Source of the DNA: Mermis nigrescens
Lineage: Eukaryota > Nematoda > Enoplea > Mermithida > Mermithidae
Length of the DNA stretch: 64,000 nucleotides
Assembly (NCBI GenBank): GCA_036768485.1
Contig: JAVLUZ010000542.1
Span: 186,001-250,000 of the forward strand
Direction: 5' to 3'
Below, piece by piece: positions 12,521 to 27,384 of this stretch. The stretch's first letter is position 1, and each line of letters starts with the position of its first letter. The notes under the pieces are model-generated. The model was not told the DNA's origin. It did not search any database and was given only the letters and a program-made list of their open reading frames with translations. The translations under genes were made by a program, and so were the position numbers.

Positions 12521-12814
12521 ATGAACGACACTCTGTTGAGATATACCTCGTGTTTTTGTGACTTTGTCCGGTCTAGCCACTCTGGAATGATGTGGCTTAA
12601 CATCGTCGACACGTCTACCGATTTCGCTCAATATTTTTCAAAGCGAACTCGAATTACGCAAGATCTCAAAAGTCAGCAACTCAGATTTGAACTTTTGGAA
12701 AAGACACAAAAATGGAGTTCACAGAGTGTAGTTCCTTGTGTAACCCCGCGTATCAATGTAGAAGCTCTGCCTAAGAAGAGGAATTACGAACTAGAAAAAT
12801 CGCAGAGCGATGAA
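12521..12814 (+). CDS. Candidate first exon, unknown protein
   Basis: It opens with ATG at 12521 (MNDTLLRYTSCFCDF...) and has 98 codons to a plausible donor gtatgt at 12815; without splicing the frame stops two codons later at 12823. Composition looks coding: a mixed hydrophilic chain with a Lys/Arg-rich end (LPKKRNYELEKSQSDE). An acceptor-like aacag just upstream leaves open that it is internal. No family is recognised. Confidence 0.4.
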
Positions 12815-15800
12815 GTATGTTAATGTACGGTGCGGGAAGAACGGTTTTTTATGTAAGCGGTTTCACAATATCAAGAAAACTAATTCAGAATGAAATTTTG
12901 AATTTTCTCGAAGAATATGTGGCTAATAATCTTCAGACGGATCCCGGAAATTTTAAATTACCCATAGTGAATCACAGTGTTTAATATTGTTTTCTTTTTG
13001 TACCTTACGGATTGATAAATTCAACGCTTGCTTATAAAAACTTGATTCTAGAGAGGAGAGCAAGCTTCTTCCTCGTTTTTATACAGTAATTGCAAAAGTG
13101 ATAAAAATAAGGCAATCTCACTAGATCTTGCTAAATATGTATTCTGAGAAATAATAGGCAGCATCATATGAAATTTTTTCGCGCTTTTTTTAAAGGTCCT
13201 GTGACTGTAAAATTCATTTTTAAGCTAATTTTTGTAAATTTTTATAAGTTCAAATTCGGACGACATTCTGCCAATTACCCCCAGGCGTTTTCCCACATGA
13301 TATGTATGTTAATATCGTAGTATGGTCTCGTACTATTTTGGATGCATTCATCTCATAACCTCCGGAGTTCGACCATGTCGTGCTTTCCCAATGACGATGA
13401 CGAGTGATTTTTGTTGAATCAAAAACGATGAAGCTGGAGTAGCTAGCAATGAGTTATTAATTGATAAAAGTAGTGTGTATGTAAATAAATGAATAAACGG
13501 GTAAATCAATGAATACGAGTAAATGAATTATTAATTGAAATTTATTGTGCAGTAGCACAGCGAATCCTTTCGCTAATAGGCGCATGAGCATACCTGGGCG
13601 TAGGGGGTTTGGGGGTATGCACCCCCGAGAAACCAAAAATACCCCTCTTCCCCAGAAATCAAAATACCTCCCCAGAATTCAATTTTTGAAATTTTTTTCT
13701 GTTTTTTTTCGCAATTTTTTGATGCCAATGGATAGTGCTTGATGAGAAACGTTGAAAAATGGTTGTTTTTTCGCCATACCACCATCTTTAAGGCCATTTT
13801 TCGACCTTTAAAAAAATCTTGCACCCCCAGAACTTTGGTGCCGCCCACCTATGCTCATGAGCAGACATGCACGTGGGGAAGGTCTAGACCTCAAAATAAA
13901 AAGAATCGAAGATTTTCAGGGTAAAATGAGGCAAAATGAAGGCCAAAAAATCGATGAAAACCGACAACTTTCTTCAGAAATGCTTCAAAAGGACCAGAAA
14001 TAGTTTGATAACGTAGTTTTACCGCTATTTTAGCAATTAAATCAGTTTTTTAGGTAAGTTTGACAAAAAAGCTCACTCACTGCCCCCGGCCATCCTCTGC
14101 ATAATGTATGCTCACGAGTTTCAAGTTCTCTTCTGATTTATAAGGTAGGTACGTGTTTAATGCGTGAAGACCACGGAATAGCAGTCATTTCGGTCACAAC
14201 CACACATCGGCGTGGGGGGTTTGGGGGGGTATGCACCCCGACCCCCAGAAATCAAAATACCCCTCAGAAAAATTTTTTTGCTTTTTTAGCAATTTTTTGA
14301 TGCCATTGGATAGAGCTTGATGAGAAACGTCGAAAAATGGTGTTTTTTTCGCCATACCACCATTTTTAAGGCCATTTTTGACCTTTAAAAATTTTTTCAC
14401 CCCCCCAGAAATTTTTTCAACCCCCCCAGAATTTTGGTGCTGCCCACCTATGGTCACAACTCACCATTACTGAACTTTTTGCAGCATGGGTACGTACTTT
14501 CAGAAATAAGTAAAAATAGCTTTCTTAATACAAGATTGTTCGCAAAATGCGCAGAAAATGCAAAAAGAAGGCGTGAAAAATATTTTTATTAATACCAACC
14601 AAGAGATAATTTTGACATTTGTTAAGCAAGTCGATTTTCTGTATTTCTCTTTCTCTGGCTTAGTTTGATATAAAATAAACTTTTAGGATGCTTAGGTCAA
14701 TATTATCGTTACTTTGGTTGACATTGCTTTGACCAATTTATAGGCGTATGGTTACAGATATTTGCATAAATTTGCACAAGTTAAAAGCAAGCTTGAGTAA
14801 AATGATCAGTACCTACACACATACATTCGCCATCATAATTAAAGGAAAATTTGTTTTTGTCGGATACGAAACATGAAGTTTGTGCTGTAATGCAAAATAA
14901 ACAAAAATACGAACTGCAATAAAATTATGAATATTTTGAGAAATTATGGTCAGCTTGAACCAGATTTATCTTCCCGCGATTTAGTCCGTATTGAGAAATG
15001 ATTTTTCGGATCTAGTATACAATTTACCCACCAACGTTTTTTAGCCGATCCATAATGTATTGTAATGTGTCATGTGTAATGTATAATGTGTAATATGAAC
15101 TTTTCACATTACACACTACGCATGACACATTACAATACACATTACACATAACACATTACATATTACACACTACACAAAAAACGTTGGTGGGTAAATTGTA
15201 TACTAGATCCGATTTTTCCCTCTAACGTGACTTTTGATCGCATAATTGATTGATTGATTGATTACTTCATTAAATTGATTAATTTCTTGACGTGTGGTTA
15301 GTTCCACCCGGTCACAGTCTAATTAGCAGTCGGAAAAATGAGAAAATCGGAAGATCGGTCGGTGGATAATTGGGAATGTCGGAAAATCAGGACGACCTTG
15401 AATCGGGACGATCAGAGGTCAAGACGGTCGGAAAAACAAATGGCCGGAGAATAGGTCTCAATTTGCCTGAGTTAAGCCGAAAAGCTTTAAAAATTGGAGC
15501 AAATGCTAAAATATTGCAAAAATTACCTTTATTCTCAATTTAGATAATTTCAATCAATTGTAGGATAAAATTTCAATTTGATGCGGATTTTAATTTTTAA
15601 TTTTTGATTTTGTGTCATTTTCACCGAAAAGTTTTTCCTACGCACATCTCTATTCTAAAAACCTCATGTGCATGTTTGATGATAAGCAGGAATACCTACC
15701 TGTGTCAATTTTAAGATCTTAATGGTCGAAAGTTTTGCCGATTCGCAACTAGAAAGTAGTCAAAGTAAAGTCACCTCCGATGGTCTTATCTTGAACCATG

Positions 15801-17950
15801 AAGGATCGTCGTCGATTCGAGTTTCAGGTAAACCACATAGATGTAACCAGTAAATTTTTGTGTGAGTGATAATGCGATGCATGTCTGTTTTTTAGTCGTT
15901 TTGAAGTGCGAATGCTAGTTGGGAAATCAAGCTACTGTCTATTCGATTCCAAAAGGTTCTTTTTCCTTTTAATTAGCAAAAAAAGAAATTTTAACCGAAA
16001 CAAAAGCGCATTACAATTACATGGTAATGCTAATTTGTATTAAATTTTGGCTTTAAAAATATCATGAGTGTAGCTTGAAGTTTAAATTATTCTTGTAGCC
16101 TATTTACATTCTCGAACAAATTGCGAAATAGGGCTATTTGAGTGGAACAGACCATAGAATAGTTTTGCTTGAACTTCTGTAGACCAAATAACTGAAGTAC
16201 TTACGGAAATTGAATTCATTAAAAACTAGCTATTGTTAGGCCAATTAACGCTTTCTCATATTTTAATATTCCAGGGTAAAATAGCTCTGTTACCAACCAG
16301 GTGAAAATAAGCATTATAGAAAAGTCAAGTTATTACGAATCAAACTTAAGATTTTAGTGAAATAGATAGTTTATGCTTCCAATTTTATACATTTTGCAAA
16401 ACCAGACATTTTTACTAAAGTGCATCCCAACTTATTTTTGAAATCACATTAAGAAGCCGCTGTTCTCCCGCCTATGTAGGGCTAATAAGCTATCATTTTG
16501 AAGAAAACGAAAATCAACTATGTCGAAAGATTTTAAGCAATTTGGTTGCACTTGCTATTAGCCTACCCCCATAATTTGCAGGAAGGACAACATAATCCCG
16601 ATTAGCAATTATAATAATCAGTCCGATGTATTCCAACTTTCGATAATTACTAAGGGCCACCGCAGGAATAGATTACTTTGCGTGAGTTGTGCTTAATTAT
16701 CGTCATGTCTTAAGCAAATCACCTAGAGATATCTTATAGATAAAGGAAAATCAGTAGGTACCTATTTAGGCGCCTATCTGACAATATGGACTTGGGGAAA
16801 AGTCCAAAGTAACTTGAGCTTTATTTTTGAGAATAACTTATTTTGGATTCTAATATCGAACCTTTTAAAACTCTAAAGAAATAGTTAAAAAGTAATTTTA
16901 GTTAGCAATATTATTTTTGTTGATGTCCAACATTCGGTGGCAAATGTCTTATCGTCGATTCATTTGCAATAGTAGAGAAAATTTCGGAGGTTTTATTGCT
17001 CAAAAATTAGTTTAATGATTATGTTTGAGGGATGGTGCATGCAAATCGTTTCTCTTTGTTTTTTATTCTAATTTAAAAGCCAAAGATGAAGAATAACGTA
17101 ATGAGACATTAGAACCAAATGCCGAACGCTAGGACAGTCGGTTCTTCAGTTTAATATCGTAAAACCAAAACCCTGTTGACCGACTTAAGATTTAATTTCC
17201 GCGTTCTGTTGAGGAGCTGACTTCGTAGCACAAAGTTTAGGTGGATTTGAGATCAGTGGTGAATTTTTACATGCAGAGCACCAGACCTAATTCTTTTAAG
17301 CATTTTTTCCCCATAATGTATGCGGATCCAGGATTATCATGTGGAAAATGTGCTTATCTTTTGAAATTTGAGGCGCCGCAAAAGGACGATTGGGGACAAA
17401 AATACTGCTTTACTTCCCGTAATCGTTCACACAGAACAATATATACATAAAAGCGTATTATTAATGCATCTGACAAAAAATTTTTAAAACTTTCGTTAGA
17501 ACTATTTGATAAAGTGTGCTAAAATTGTCACTTTTTCTTCTAAAATCTTTTAAGCCCACTAGACACAAAAACTGTTCCTAACGCGAAAATGTTTCTGTCG
17601 AGAAAGTCGTAAATAAGTTTAATTATTTAATAAATTACGAATAACGATGGCCAAAATCATTAAAAAATTCACATTGTCACTTTATCTCACCAATTAAGTT
17701 GGGGAGGGACGGACGATTGCTCCCATAAGCTGCCCTTGCCTGTAGTACTTCGTTGTAATGCAGATGCAAAGTGTTCTGTCAATTTTAATTGTAATTTATA
17801 TTCTTCAAGCACGGTTTTTTGTATTCGGCAAAGATTTTTCCTGATGTACAAAGGGATCTTGTACAAAAACACTGTTTTTATTATACGCCAAGATTGTTGT
17901 GTATGAAAAGAAGGTTATTCAAATATATATTGGCGAAGCAAGGGCATCTC

Positions 17951-18043
<93 letters not shown>

Positions 18044-21000
18044 GAGTAAGCTTATTTAATTTATAATTTTGCAGTTGAAAAATCAGAAAATCGGGACTGT
18101 TTGTGAATCTGCTTGATTCTTTTGAAGCTAAGGGCTTATGCGGACGCTCAGACCAGTGCCTGCCTTCCGGAAGTATCGCGATCGTAGATGAAAAATCTTC
18201 AGTAGTTGATGGCGAAAAGGAAGAGGTATTTTCTTGACTCATGTGTCACTCAATGTCAAAAAGTGTAGATTTGGCTACAGGCATAGAAGTGCCAATTGAT
18301 ATTGTACGTTATTTAAGCTAAATTGAAAATCACGCCGCGATGCAGATTAAAGGCCCTGCTATACTTCCCGCCGCGCGGCGCCGCGCGGTGCCGCGTTGAC
18401 AAAATGTGCTGCTATACTTCCACGCGGCACCGCGCGGCAGCCGCGTGGAAGTATAGCAGCACTCGCCCTGCGGCGCCACGCGGCGCCGCGCGGCGCCGCG
18501 TGGCAGATAAATTGAAGTTTGAACACTGTTCAAACTTTTGCCACGCGGTGGGACGCGGCGGCCTATATTTATCATGTATTTATGAGGGAAAGCTTGATTT
18601 TAGCATTTTTTATGATGTACTGATGTTTATGCATACGTGAAAGCGTGAAAATTGAATATATAATCGATTTTTAAGATGTCTGTGTTAGTGTTATTTTGGT
18701 AGCCCAAAAATAATTAAAATATGATATTGGTATAGTTAGCTTAATTTTAGTATGATACAAATATGATATTTCGCAATTGTTTATTTGAAATATGATATAT
18801 TTTTGATATTTGGTATATATTTAATATGTTTTTGGTAGGTAGTGGGTGGGTAGGTAGTGCATATATGTATACCTATTATCTATTTTCTGCAACCATTTCA
18901 AAGTAGGTATCTATGTAAGCAAAATAGTTGGGGAATTAAATGCATGCATATCAATGCACTGTAATAAATTATGCATATTTTAAGACTCGTTTATTTTATT
19001 TCAAAGTCAAAAGACTAATTATGTAAGTGATCAATATTTTTTGAATGATGATCTCACATTTCCAACGATTTTTCACTTAATCGGAAGCAACAATTACAAT
19101 GTTATGCATAGCAATGAATAAGCATAGCTAGTTTGTGTTACAGTAAGCTACCTAGAAACAAATTTTGTACCTGCTCACTAATTGTATAAAATTGATTTTA
19201 GTGCACAAGGTTTTCTGAAAAAACTATAGAAAAACACGAGCATTAAATTTTTAGACGTAAATTTCGAAAAATTTTCATTTATTCAAAAACTTTCAAAATT
19301 TACAAGATTAAGTTTCAAAATTGCATGAATTCCTTTCAGTTTTCAACAAATAACAAAATTTTGGAATATTTGGATCACTATCAGGGAAGCTCAACTCTCA
19401 AGAATACAGGTGGCAAACAAGGATTGAGAAAACAAATAATTTAATGATCATTATTCCTACCTACATACCTACCTAATGTTTTATAATCTCCCAGTCTGTT
19501 TCACACAAGTTTGGGCATAAATTTTAAAAACAATGTCCAACAACAAATTGACAGATTGCGATTATAGCAATGATTTGATATATAATTATCGTAATCCGTC
19601 GGCTTATTTATGAATAACTTTTTAAAAAATTATGCTCAAACTCATGTGAAACAGACTATAAGCCAACTTTAATGATGAGCTCAGCTCACCATTTATTACT
19701 TATTTATCAACACAGATAGGTGTTACTTCACTCATACTACACAACGCTAATTGTACGTAAGTACATCATAGGTGGGCGGCTCCAAAGTTCTGAGGGGGTG
19801 CAAGTTTTTTTCAAAGGTCAAAAAATGGCCTTAAAATGGTGGTATGGCAAACAAACACCATTTTCCAACGTTTCACATCGAGCAATATCCATTGGCATCA
19901 AAAAATTGCGAAAAACACAAAAACGTTTCAAAAATTGAAATTCTGTGGGGGTATTTCGGTTTCTGGGGGTGCATTTCCCAAAACCCTCTCCCCAACGCCC
20001 AATGAAGTACACACAAATAACGTAGGAGTATACAAACCTCAACGGACTATATGTATGAGGGGGCTTGGCTCGGTATGCATATGTACATCCATACTTACGT
20101 ATTTGTCTCCATATGATAATACAACCTGTGGAAAATACCTACTGCATCATACGTACAAAAGAAGTAAGTAAGATACAGAGCAAAAAAAGGAAAAGTGCTA
20201 CCACTTTATACTAAAATTATACCAAAATTATATCGGAAATATTTTCACATTTCCCAGAGTTTTAATATGATAAGAATATGATATACCGAAATTCACAGAA
20301 TTAAAATATGATATTGATAGTCCAGCAAGTGCCTACCAAAATCGTACCAAAATTTATTTTTGGTATATCAAAATAACACTAGTCTGTGTGCGAAAATATG
20401 TGTCTCTATGCCTTTCAAAACTTGTTTTCATGATGCTGAAACCGGAAATGAGTACAGTTTTTAATGTGCACAATCGTTGACCTATACCCTTTTCACTTGT
20501 TTTCTTGACACAGAATACAGTATACAGTTTACACATGTTTTACTTTTTTGCTGTTTTACTGCAGTTACAACATCAATAAATTTTTTCTGCCGCGCGGCGC
20601 CGCGTGGAAGTATAGCAGCACAACCCATGTCACGCGGCGCCGCGCGGCGCCGCGTGGCGCCGCGTTGGAAGTATAGCAGCTACTTTGCCACGCGGCACCA
20701 CGCGGCGCCACGCGGCGCCGCGCGGCGAAGTATAGCAGGGCCTTAATACTTCACTATATAACTTCGACGATATTTTTAAGGAACAAGCAACAACCCGAAT
20801 TTGACATGGTTGAATTCACTTCGGGTCTAATATGATATGTTTGCAGAATTAGAAGTATTGAAATTTATAACTCATAGCTTGCAATGCAATTGGGAGCGTG
20901 GTCTGGTTATGCAGATTCTCGTTAGAATCATTCGGGATCGAAGCTGATGTTCTATGCATTGCCTTTATAAGTTATAGGCCGCCCTGTATCTTCGTAAGCG

Positions 21001-24000
21001 ATAGAGGAACGACGTGTCACCCACTACGGGCTTACTTAAGTACATACGCTACTCTCAGCGGCTCGACCCGATGGCAAGAGGCACGAAACTCGACCCAACC
21101 GATTGACCTCAATCCCCACGGCCTCAATCTCCTCGGTCCTAAGTTGCTGACCGCTGCTGCTCGGAGAATCCCGGCAGCATACCCTGTGAACTAACTCTGA
21201 GTACTTATCCTAACTTGGACACTCATGCAAGGTCAGATGACCTCATCTCAAAACCCCAACTAATCTCAGTTGACAAATTAACTTCTTTCGAATCCAATGC
21301 TCACTTTCCATAGAGGTTCCGCGTTATACAGCGCTCATGACAATGATTCCAACAACAGCGAGCTCTCAAAACTGGACAGTCATCTTAGATAAAAATTAGA
21401 TAATAATTTATCAATTTTTGATATGAAAATAGATAAATGAATTTTGAAAAGAAAAATACAATATTAAAAAATATTCACCTTTCTGTACAGGCGTTAATAA
21501 TAATAATCGCCGGGACCCCAACTCGATCTACTGGTGTACTTTACCACTGGGTAAATAATGCAACTTTTATTGAACAAATAATATGGCGAATGCTCGACTA
21601 CGAGCCAAAACAAAATACAAACGACCTAGTGTCGTAACGAGAAAAAACGCCAACTAAACTAACAATACGTGATTAATCAAACGACCTTGTTATAGCCTAC
21701 AGTAATAGTACCAAATACGGGCAAAGTCAACAAAAGATAAGATAACTTTTAAACAATGTCAAATGACCTATATTATGTACATAAGCAAAACAAATATTGA
21801 TAAACTGATCTTAACGCATTCTTGACCTAGTACCGGGAAAGCACCTCCCAAGTTTTTAAGATAAAAAGTATGGGATTGAATTCGAGTCTGCAGGCATAAT
21901 CCAAGCTAACTCGTCACACAGACGGATACTTGAATGATTATGGGGTCCCACTCGTACGGCGGGGGTTCGCTAGGCGTCGATGATGACTTGAGCCGATAAT
22001 CGTTTCGATGTCGCCACAGTAAACGTTCGTACGTTCTGTACCACCATACGTGGGCAGCAAGAAAATTTGGGGGATGCAAGATTTTTCAAAGGTCAAAAAT
22101 TGCCTTAAAAATGGTGGTGTGGCGAAAAAACACCATATTTCGACCTTCCTCATCGAGCACTATCCATTGACATCAAAAAATTGCGATAAAAACGAAAAAT
22201 TTTTTAAAAATTGAATTCTGGGGGTATTTTGATTTCTGGGGGGGGGGTATTTTTGGTATCTCGGGGGTGCATGCCCCCTCCCCGAACCCCCCACGCTTAG
22301 GTGTGCCTACCACTCGAAACTCCGAAACTGAAGTTGATCTTCAGTGTAAACTTTGCACGACTACTGAGTGTAAAAATAACATACACTAAGATTCGTAATC
22401 CTAACGTTAACGAACAAATTTGGAAAAAATTAACGTTTTGCAACGCTCTGAAGTAAAATAAACTGTAGTGTAAACTTTACAAAACGATAAATGAATAGAG
22501 TAAACTTTAAATAATAACTCTCTACAAGGGTCTGAAGACAGATAAATATTAGGTGTGAAGCACTTTACACCACTGTTGAGCGTAAACAAATGCGCCTAAA
22601 TGACGTATCACTTTGACCCCTGGTACATTGTTAGACTTGTGATCATGTTCAGACTCATAACCAGAAAATTTGGCAGAAAAAACAAGACAGAAACACGGTT
22701 AATTCCCGATTTCTGACTTTACACCTCCCGTAAAAGCATAATATTGATGTAAATAAACAGAATTTGCTGTGATGTGTACCCCTTAGGAAGTATTTTATTT
22801 TTTATCCTATTCGACCCTGACTTCTATACGGAGAATTTAGCGAACCAAAAAAGGTACAAAAACGTATTTTTCGGCCGTTCATCACATTGTAAACTTTAAA
22901 AATCTGAACCTAACTCCCGTTGAGTATGAAAAAATTCGGTTCAGGCCAGTTTGTAGCCTTTAAGTCGTAGTACGTTTGTGTGTGAGAAACTTCTGTTCTG
23001 CATCATATATGAGACATTGACCAATCAAAAAAGGGAAGAAAACGTGTGTTTTCGCCTAATTTACACCCTTGATTTCGAACTTTGCACCTCTAAAAGTAAC
23101 TCAATATTAAGTTTTTTAAAACGCGTTTGCTGCGACGCAAACTACTTGAAACGTACTTTATTTTTATTTTATTTGCTTGTCGCCATAACCGGAGAGCTTG
23201 GCGGAGAGAAATGTGAGACAAAAACTATTTTTCACAACATCCATAAGAGTGGTAAAGTTTAAATCTCAATATCTGACTCCATATTCAGTGTAAAGAGGTT
23301 TGCTGGTAAGGAGAAATTAGCCCCTGAATCGTAGTACATTTCTATTTGGAAAACTTTTTGGAACACATTAGTTGGTCGAACAAAAAACGGTCAAAAACAT
23401 GTTTTTTACCCCAGAGTTTTAACTTTATTTCACCTAGAATTTAAACTTTACACCTAGAAGGTACTCTGTATTGAGTTTAAAAAACGCATTCAAGTGCGAT
23501 GTATAGCCCTCGAGACGTGCTTTAATTTTACAGTATTTCGAAGTTTCGACTTAATAAACGTAGCGATTGAAAACTTAAAGAAGGTAAACACTGTAAATTT
23601 TTCGTCTACCACCAGAGTGTAAACTTTTAACTGTCATAATTGACTTCTCATTAACTTTATACAAACGCGGGGCAAGTAGCGCATAATTCATGGTACATTT
23701 CCATAAATAGGTTTCTGGTAGACTCTTATAAAAAGAATTTGGCAGACATAAACAAGTCGAAAACTCGACGAAAATGCATTTTTTAAACCCCAGCTGTTTA
23801 CACTTCTTTACACTGCCATCCAGAAGAGTTATTTTAAAAAATAAAAAGTGTTTAGAGCATACTCAATTGTTCGCATCTAAAAAAAGCCAATCTACACAGA
23901 ATGCAATACTGCGTTAGAAAAGTCGTGTGATCGATCAAAATTTTAGGAAAGTATATGTTATAACGTTACAGTAAACTTTACACACTCATTACTAATCGGG

Positions 24001-27000
24001 AAAAATGTAGAAAATAAAATAAAAAACCTTAATATTTTTTATTTATCTTTTATAAAACTGCGCAAAGCAGAAGTGTCCCGTTATAGCTGTGCGGGGGGGG
24101 GCGCTTTTAGGGGTACCCAAGTATATTATAGATACGCGCTAACGCGCTACTTATGATTACCTTTCAAAAGTTGTAAATCGTTTAAGGCGGACACACAATG
24201 CAGAAGAAATTAACCCTTCTACGGTGTACATTGCTAAATTGAAAAAGTCGTTATTGTGATGTCCTTGCATTTCTATCTATTGTTTACGTTTTTTAAAAAT
24301 CTTTTTAGTATTTCTTATATGCATACGAGTATATCGCATTAAAAATATTTTTAGCTTCTGGCTAGCCAAGTTCAGGATAGCCTTTCTTTCATGTTATCTG
24401 ACACGCAGAGTTTGCTGTTACCTCCTTCAATTGCTGGCCAGAAATGCAGCGATTTAGAGCCAAGGTTTTAGTTAGTGGCAAAGAGGTTGCAGGGAAAATT
24501 CGTTTTCGAGGGAAACTTATCACCGTCAGTGTTTCCGCAATATATCGGTGATCTGCTGACTTTCTATTTGTTCTTCAAATTTAAAAGCACTCAATGTTTG
24601 TCAGATCATTATATATAAGATTGTTTAGGCAATTGTTTTTAAAGCAAGTGCATCATTTGTATCTCTAAGCACCAGATTCAATATCGTACAGAGCAAAGGT
24701 AGGATTCTATTGATGTTAGTGATCGAAGCTCCTTCATGACGACTTTTGCTGCTTGTAAAAATCTGAATAAATATAGCTGTTCCATTTTCTGTTCTAAAAT
24801 TTTTGCTTATTTTAGACATAATGTTCCATTTTCTGTTCTAAAATTTTTTGCTTATTTTAGACATTATTCAGTGAAACACCATTTAAAGACGTTGTCTTAT
24901 TTTGCGTAGGTATTAATACTTTTTGAATTTTGTACATTAGTGATTTTTCGGGCGCTCTTGCTCTCCGAAAGTTATTCAGAGTAGTTGCAGGTACATAGTA
25001 TTCTCTCGATGCATTTTAATTACGCTAAACGTGCAGATCGTAACTGAAAATTCGCCTTCGCGAAAGGAATGCAGTCCACTGCAATCTGCTGATGTACTTT
25101 TGAAGCATGAAGAATTTTCCCTAGCTCGTGATATCACGCAGCCTGCAGTCTGCAAATAAAGAAAGTATGCTGTTCCGAAAATTTCATCAATTTTTAGTTT
25201 ATTTTTGATCATGACGGTATAGATTACGTGTCACTAGGATGAAAATTCAGAAGTCTTGCTTGATGATGGTAGGGCAGCTCTAAAATTCGGGGATTCAAAT
25301 AAACGACCCGAAAGTAAGGGATAAAATTAAGCAGACTTTTTTAATCAAAAAATATATAGTTGGGCCTGTCTTTACTCAAGCTCAAGCTAGCTTAAATCCG
25401 ACTTTAACGTTTAAGGATATTTGGCCAGGTTTAACATTTCTCAAGCTGATTTCCATCGGGTTTAAGCTAGACTCTAATCTAAGTAAAATTTTGAAATACG
25501 AAGCCTCGCTCGAGTCAGAAAATGTGAAAATCGGCCCATTGAGTTGACTTCAAGATGTTAGCTTAAACTCTGATCGTGAGGATTGCAAACGGCCTAATAT
25601 GAATGAATAATGAATGAAGATTTATTGTCAAGTAAATACGAAATAATGAGTAAAAGCAAATGCGTCGAATTAAAGAGATATGACAAAAGGACATACGGTC
25701 ACGATAATCTATGACGAATTAAGTATGCCCCTCCAAAAATGTATTTAAATCAATGTTAGCTAATCTCGTTTTGAAAACTTCAATAATAGCAGATGAAACG
25801 ACAGTGTCCGGTAAACTATTCCAAATGTTAATGTATTTATAAGAAAAATTACTTTTATGCAAATTTGAGACGGGAAGTAGGTATAACTAGTTTATTAGAA
25901 ATATTGATTTTTTGAAAGTATTGGCTAAAATGTCCATCTGTTAAGGCACCATTTTGTACGAGACAAAGATTTTGAGGTTGGTGCAAAGGTTTTGGAACAA
26001 TCGTTGTACAATGTACAAATTCATCTAAGCGCGAACATTAACACTCCAAAATCTACCTTTGCGTAATTATAAACATCTTTGTACAGATTTAAACTTCTTC
26101 TACGTCAATCTCTACTGTTTTATAAAGATTTTATGCATAAAATCCGAACTAATTGACAACTTTGCAGTTTCTTCGCCGTTTGAAGATACAATTGACTCTT
26201 TTATATCTTTGTGTTGCAATAAATTAGGAAAGCGAATTAGTGTCTATTATGAAATTCAGTCAGCATATTGAAATCGCTGTATTATTTTAAGTTGTATAAA
26301 AAGTTGTTTTAGCTTTCTGAGTCGAGTTTTATAGCAAATTCAACCAAAACTCATGAAAATTTCGGCGCTTAACGCTGAATGAATGCAGTCAGCTGCAGGC
26401 ACGTAGCCGTCGGGGACTGGGGGGGGTCCGGACCCCCAGAATTCATAAAAACGGAAAAATAGGACTTTTTACACGTTATTTTGTGCTATTTCTGGCTTAG
26501 ACCTCCCAAAATTAGGTTGGTCTCCCCAAAATAGGAGGGCCAGCTACGTGCCTGGTCAGCTGAGGACGAAGTAACACTTTTTGTGAAGCGTGCGGATCGC
26601 GGGTAACAGACTAGTAGTATGTGAAAATGTGTATATTTAAAAGTATTATCTATATATTATATGTAAAAAAAATTTTTCGCTCTGTACAAAGACTTTTCCG
26701 GAGATCTTTGTACATGTACAAAGAGGCTCGTACAAAATCAGTGTGTTTAGGATGATATGTGCTATCTTTATGCTTTTGTTACATTTGCAGTATTTCAAAC
26801 AATATGTTTCGAGAAACCTGAAAATATCATTTTCCTCAAAACAAGCAGCTAGTACGTAAGATGAAAGGATCATCTGGCGATGTAATCCTAATTTCCATCG
26901 CCCAAAAATTGTTTAAAATCATAATTTTTCGCAAAGCTATATTTTTAATTGTTTTCATTTCGCAATTAGATCTTTGACATCCTTTGTATTAAATGTGATT

Positions 27001-27297
27001 AAAATATACTGATTACTGACAAATGCATCAAAGGTTTTCTCTTAGCACCTTTCTTTGTCGGATAGTTAAGATCAAAAATGAAGAATCTCTTATTAAATCA
27101 ATCATTCTCTTCTACTAATGTGTTTATGTTTTGTACTTTTGTACTCAACTTTAATCTAGAAATAATTTTTATGGTCAGTTCAGCTAATAAAGCTTTCTCG
27201 GACTGACTTTTGAAATTAGAATGAAGTAAAATAATTATATATTATTAATATAATTTTTCATATTAATATTTTATTTATAATAATAATAATAATAATG

Positions 27298-27384
<87 letters not shown>

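Larger units (their letters stand above)
18351..20742. mobile_element. 2.4 kb element with long CCGCGCGG-rich inverted ends (Kolobok-like?)
   Basis: The termini are AGGCCCTGCTATACTTC and its inverse GAAGTATAGCAGGGCC. TTAA lies at both edges (18347-18350 and 20743-20746). Near each end are runs of CCGCGCGGCGCCGCGCGG-type units separated by CTGCTATACTTCCACGCGGC, in inverted orientation (18365-18560 and 20590-20735). Inverted similarity continues inside (GTGTTATTTTGGTA... at 18690; the inverse near 20375). TTAA duplications suggest piggyBac or Kolobok; this is inference. There is no transposase ORF. Two MITEs are nested in it. Confidence 0.7.

Noticed and set aside
17241..17450. 69-codon ORF with Cys residues (LSCGKCAYLL)
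   Set aside because: No family recognised, no splice context, no repeat in window; could be chance.
17919..18242. Minus-strand ORF of 107 codons (begins MSQENTSSFSPSTTEDFSS)
   Set aside because: The Ile-Tyr half is microsatellite. The first part is coding-like but opposes the phase-fitting plus-strand exon 18128-18225; only one strand is claimed, with low confidence.
18323..18640. Arg/Ala-rich ORFs on both strands; similar at 20477-20746
   Set aside because: They translate the CCGCGCGG repeats of the 2.4 kb element in several frames.
22978..23262. 94-codon ORF in satellite block 1
   Set aside because: It lies across degenerate monomers and is not kept in the other two blocks.
27275..27383. 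CRISPR-like regular array
   Set aside because: It is a trinucleotide microsatellite; no CRISPR array or prokaryotic feature occurs in this eukaryotic window.
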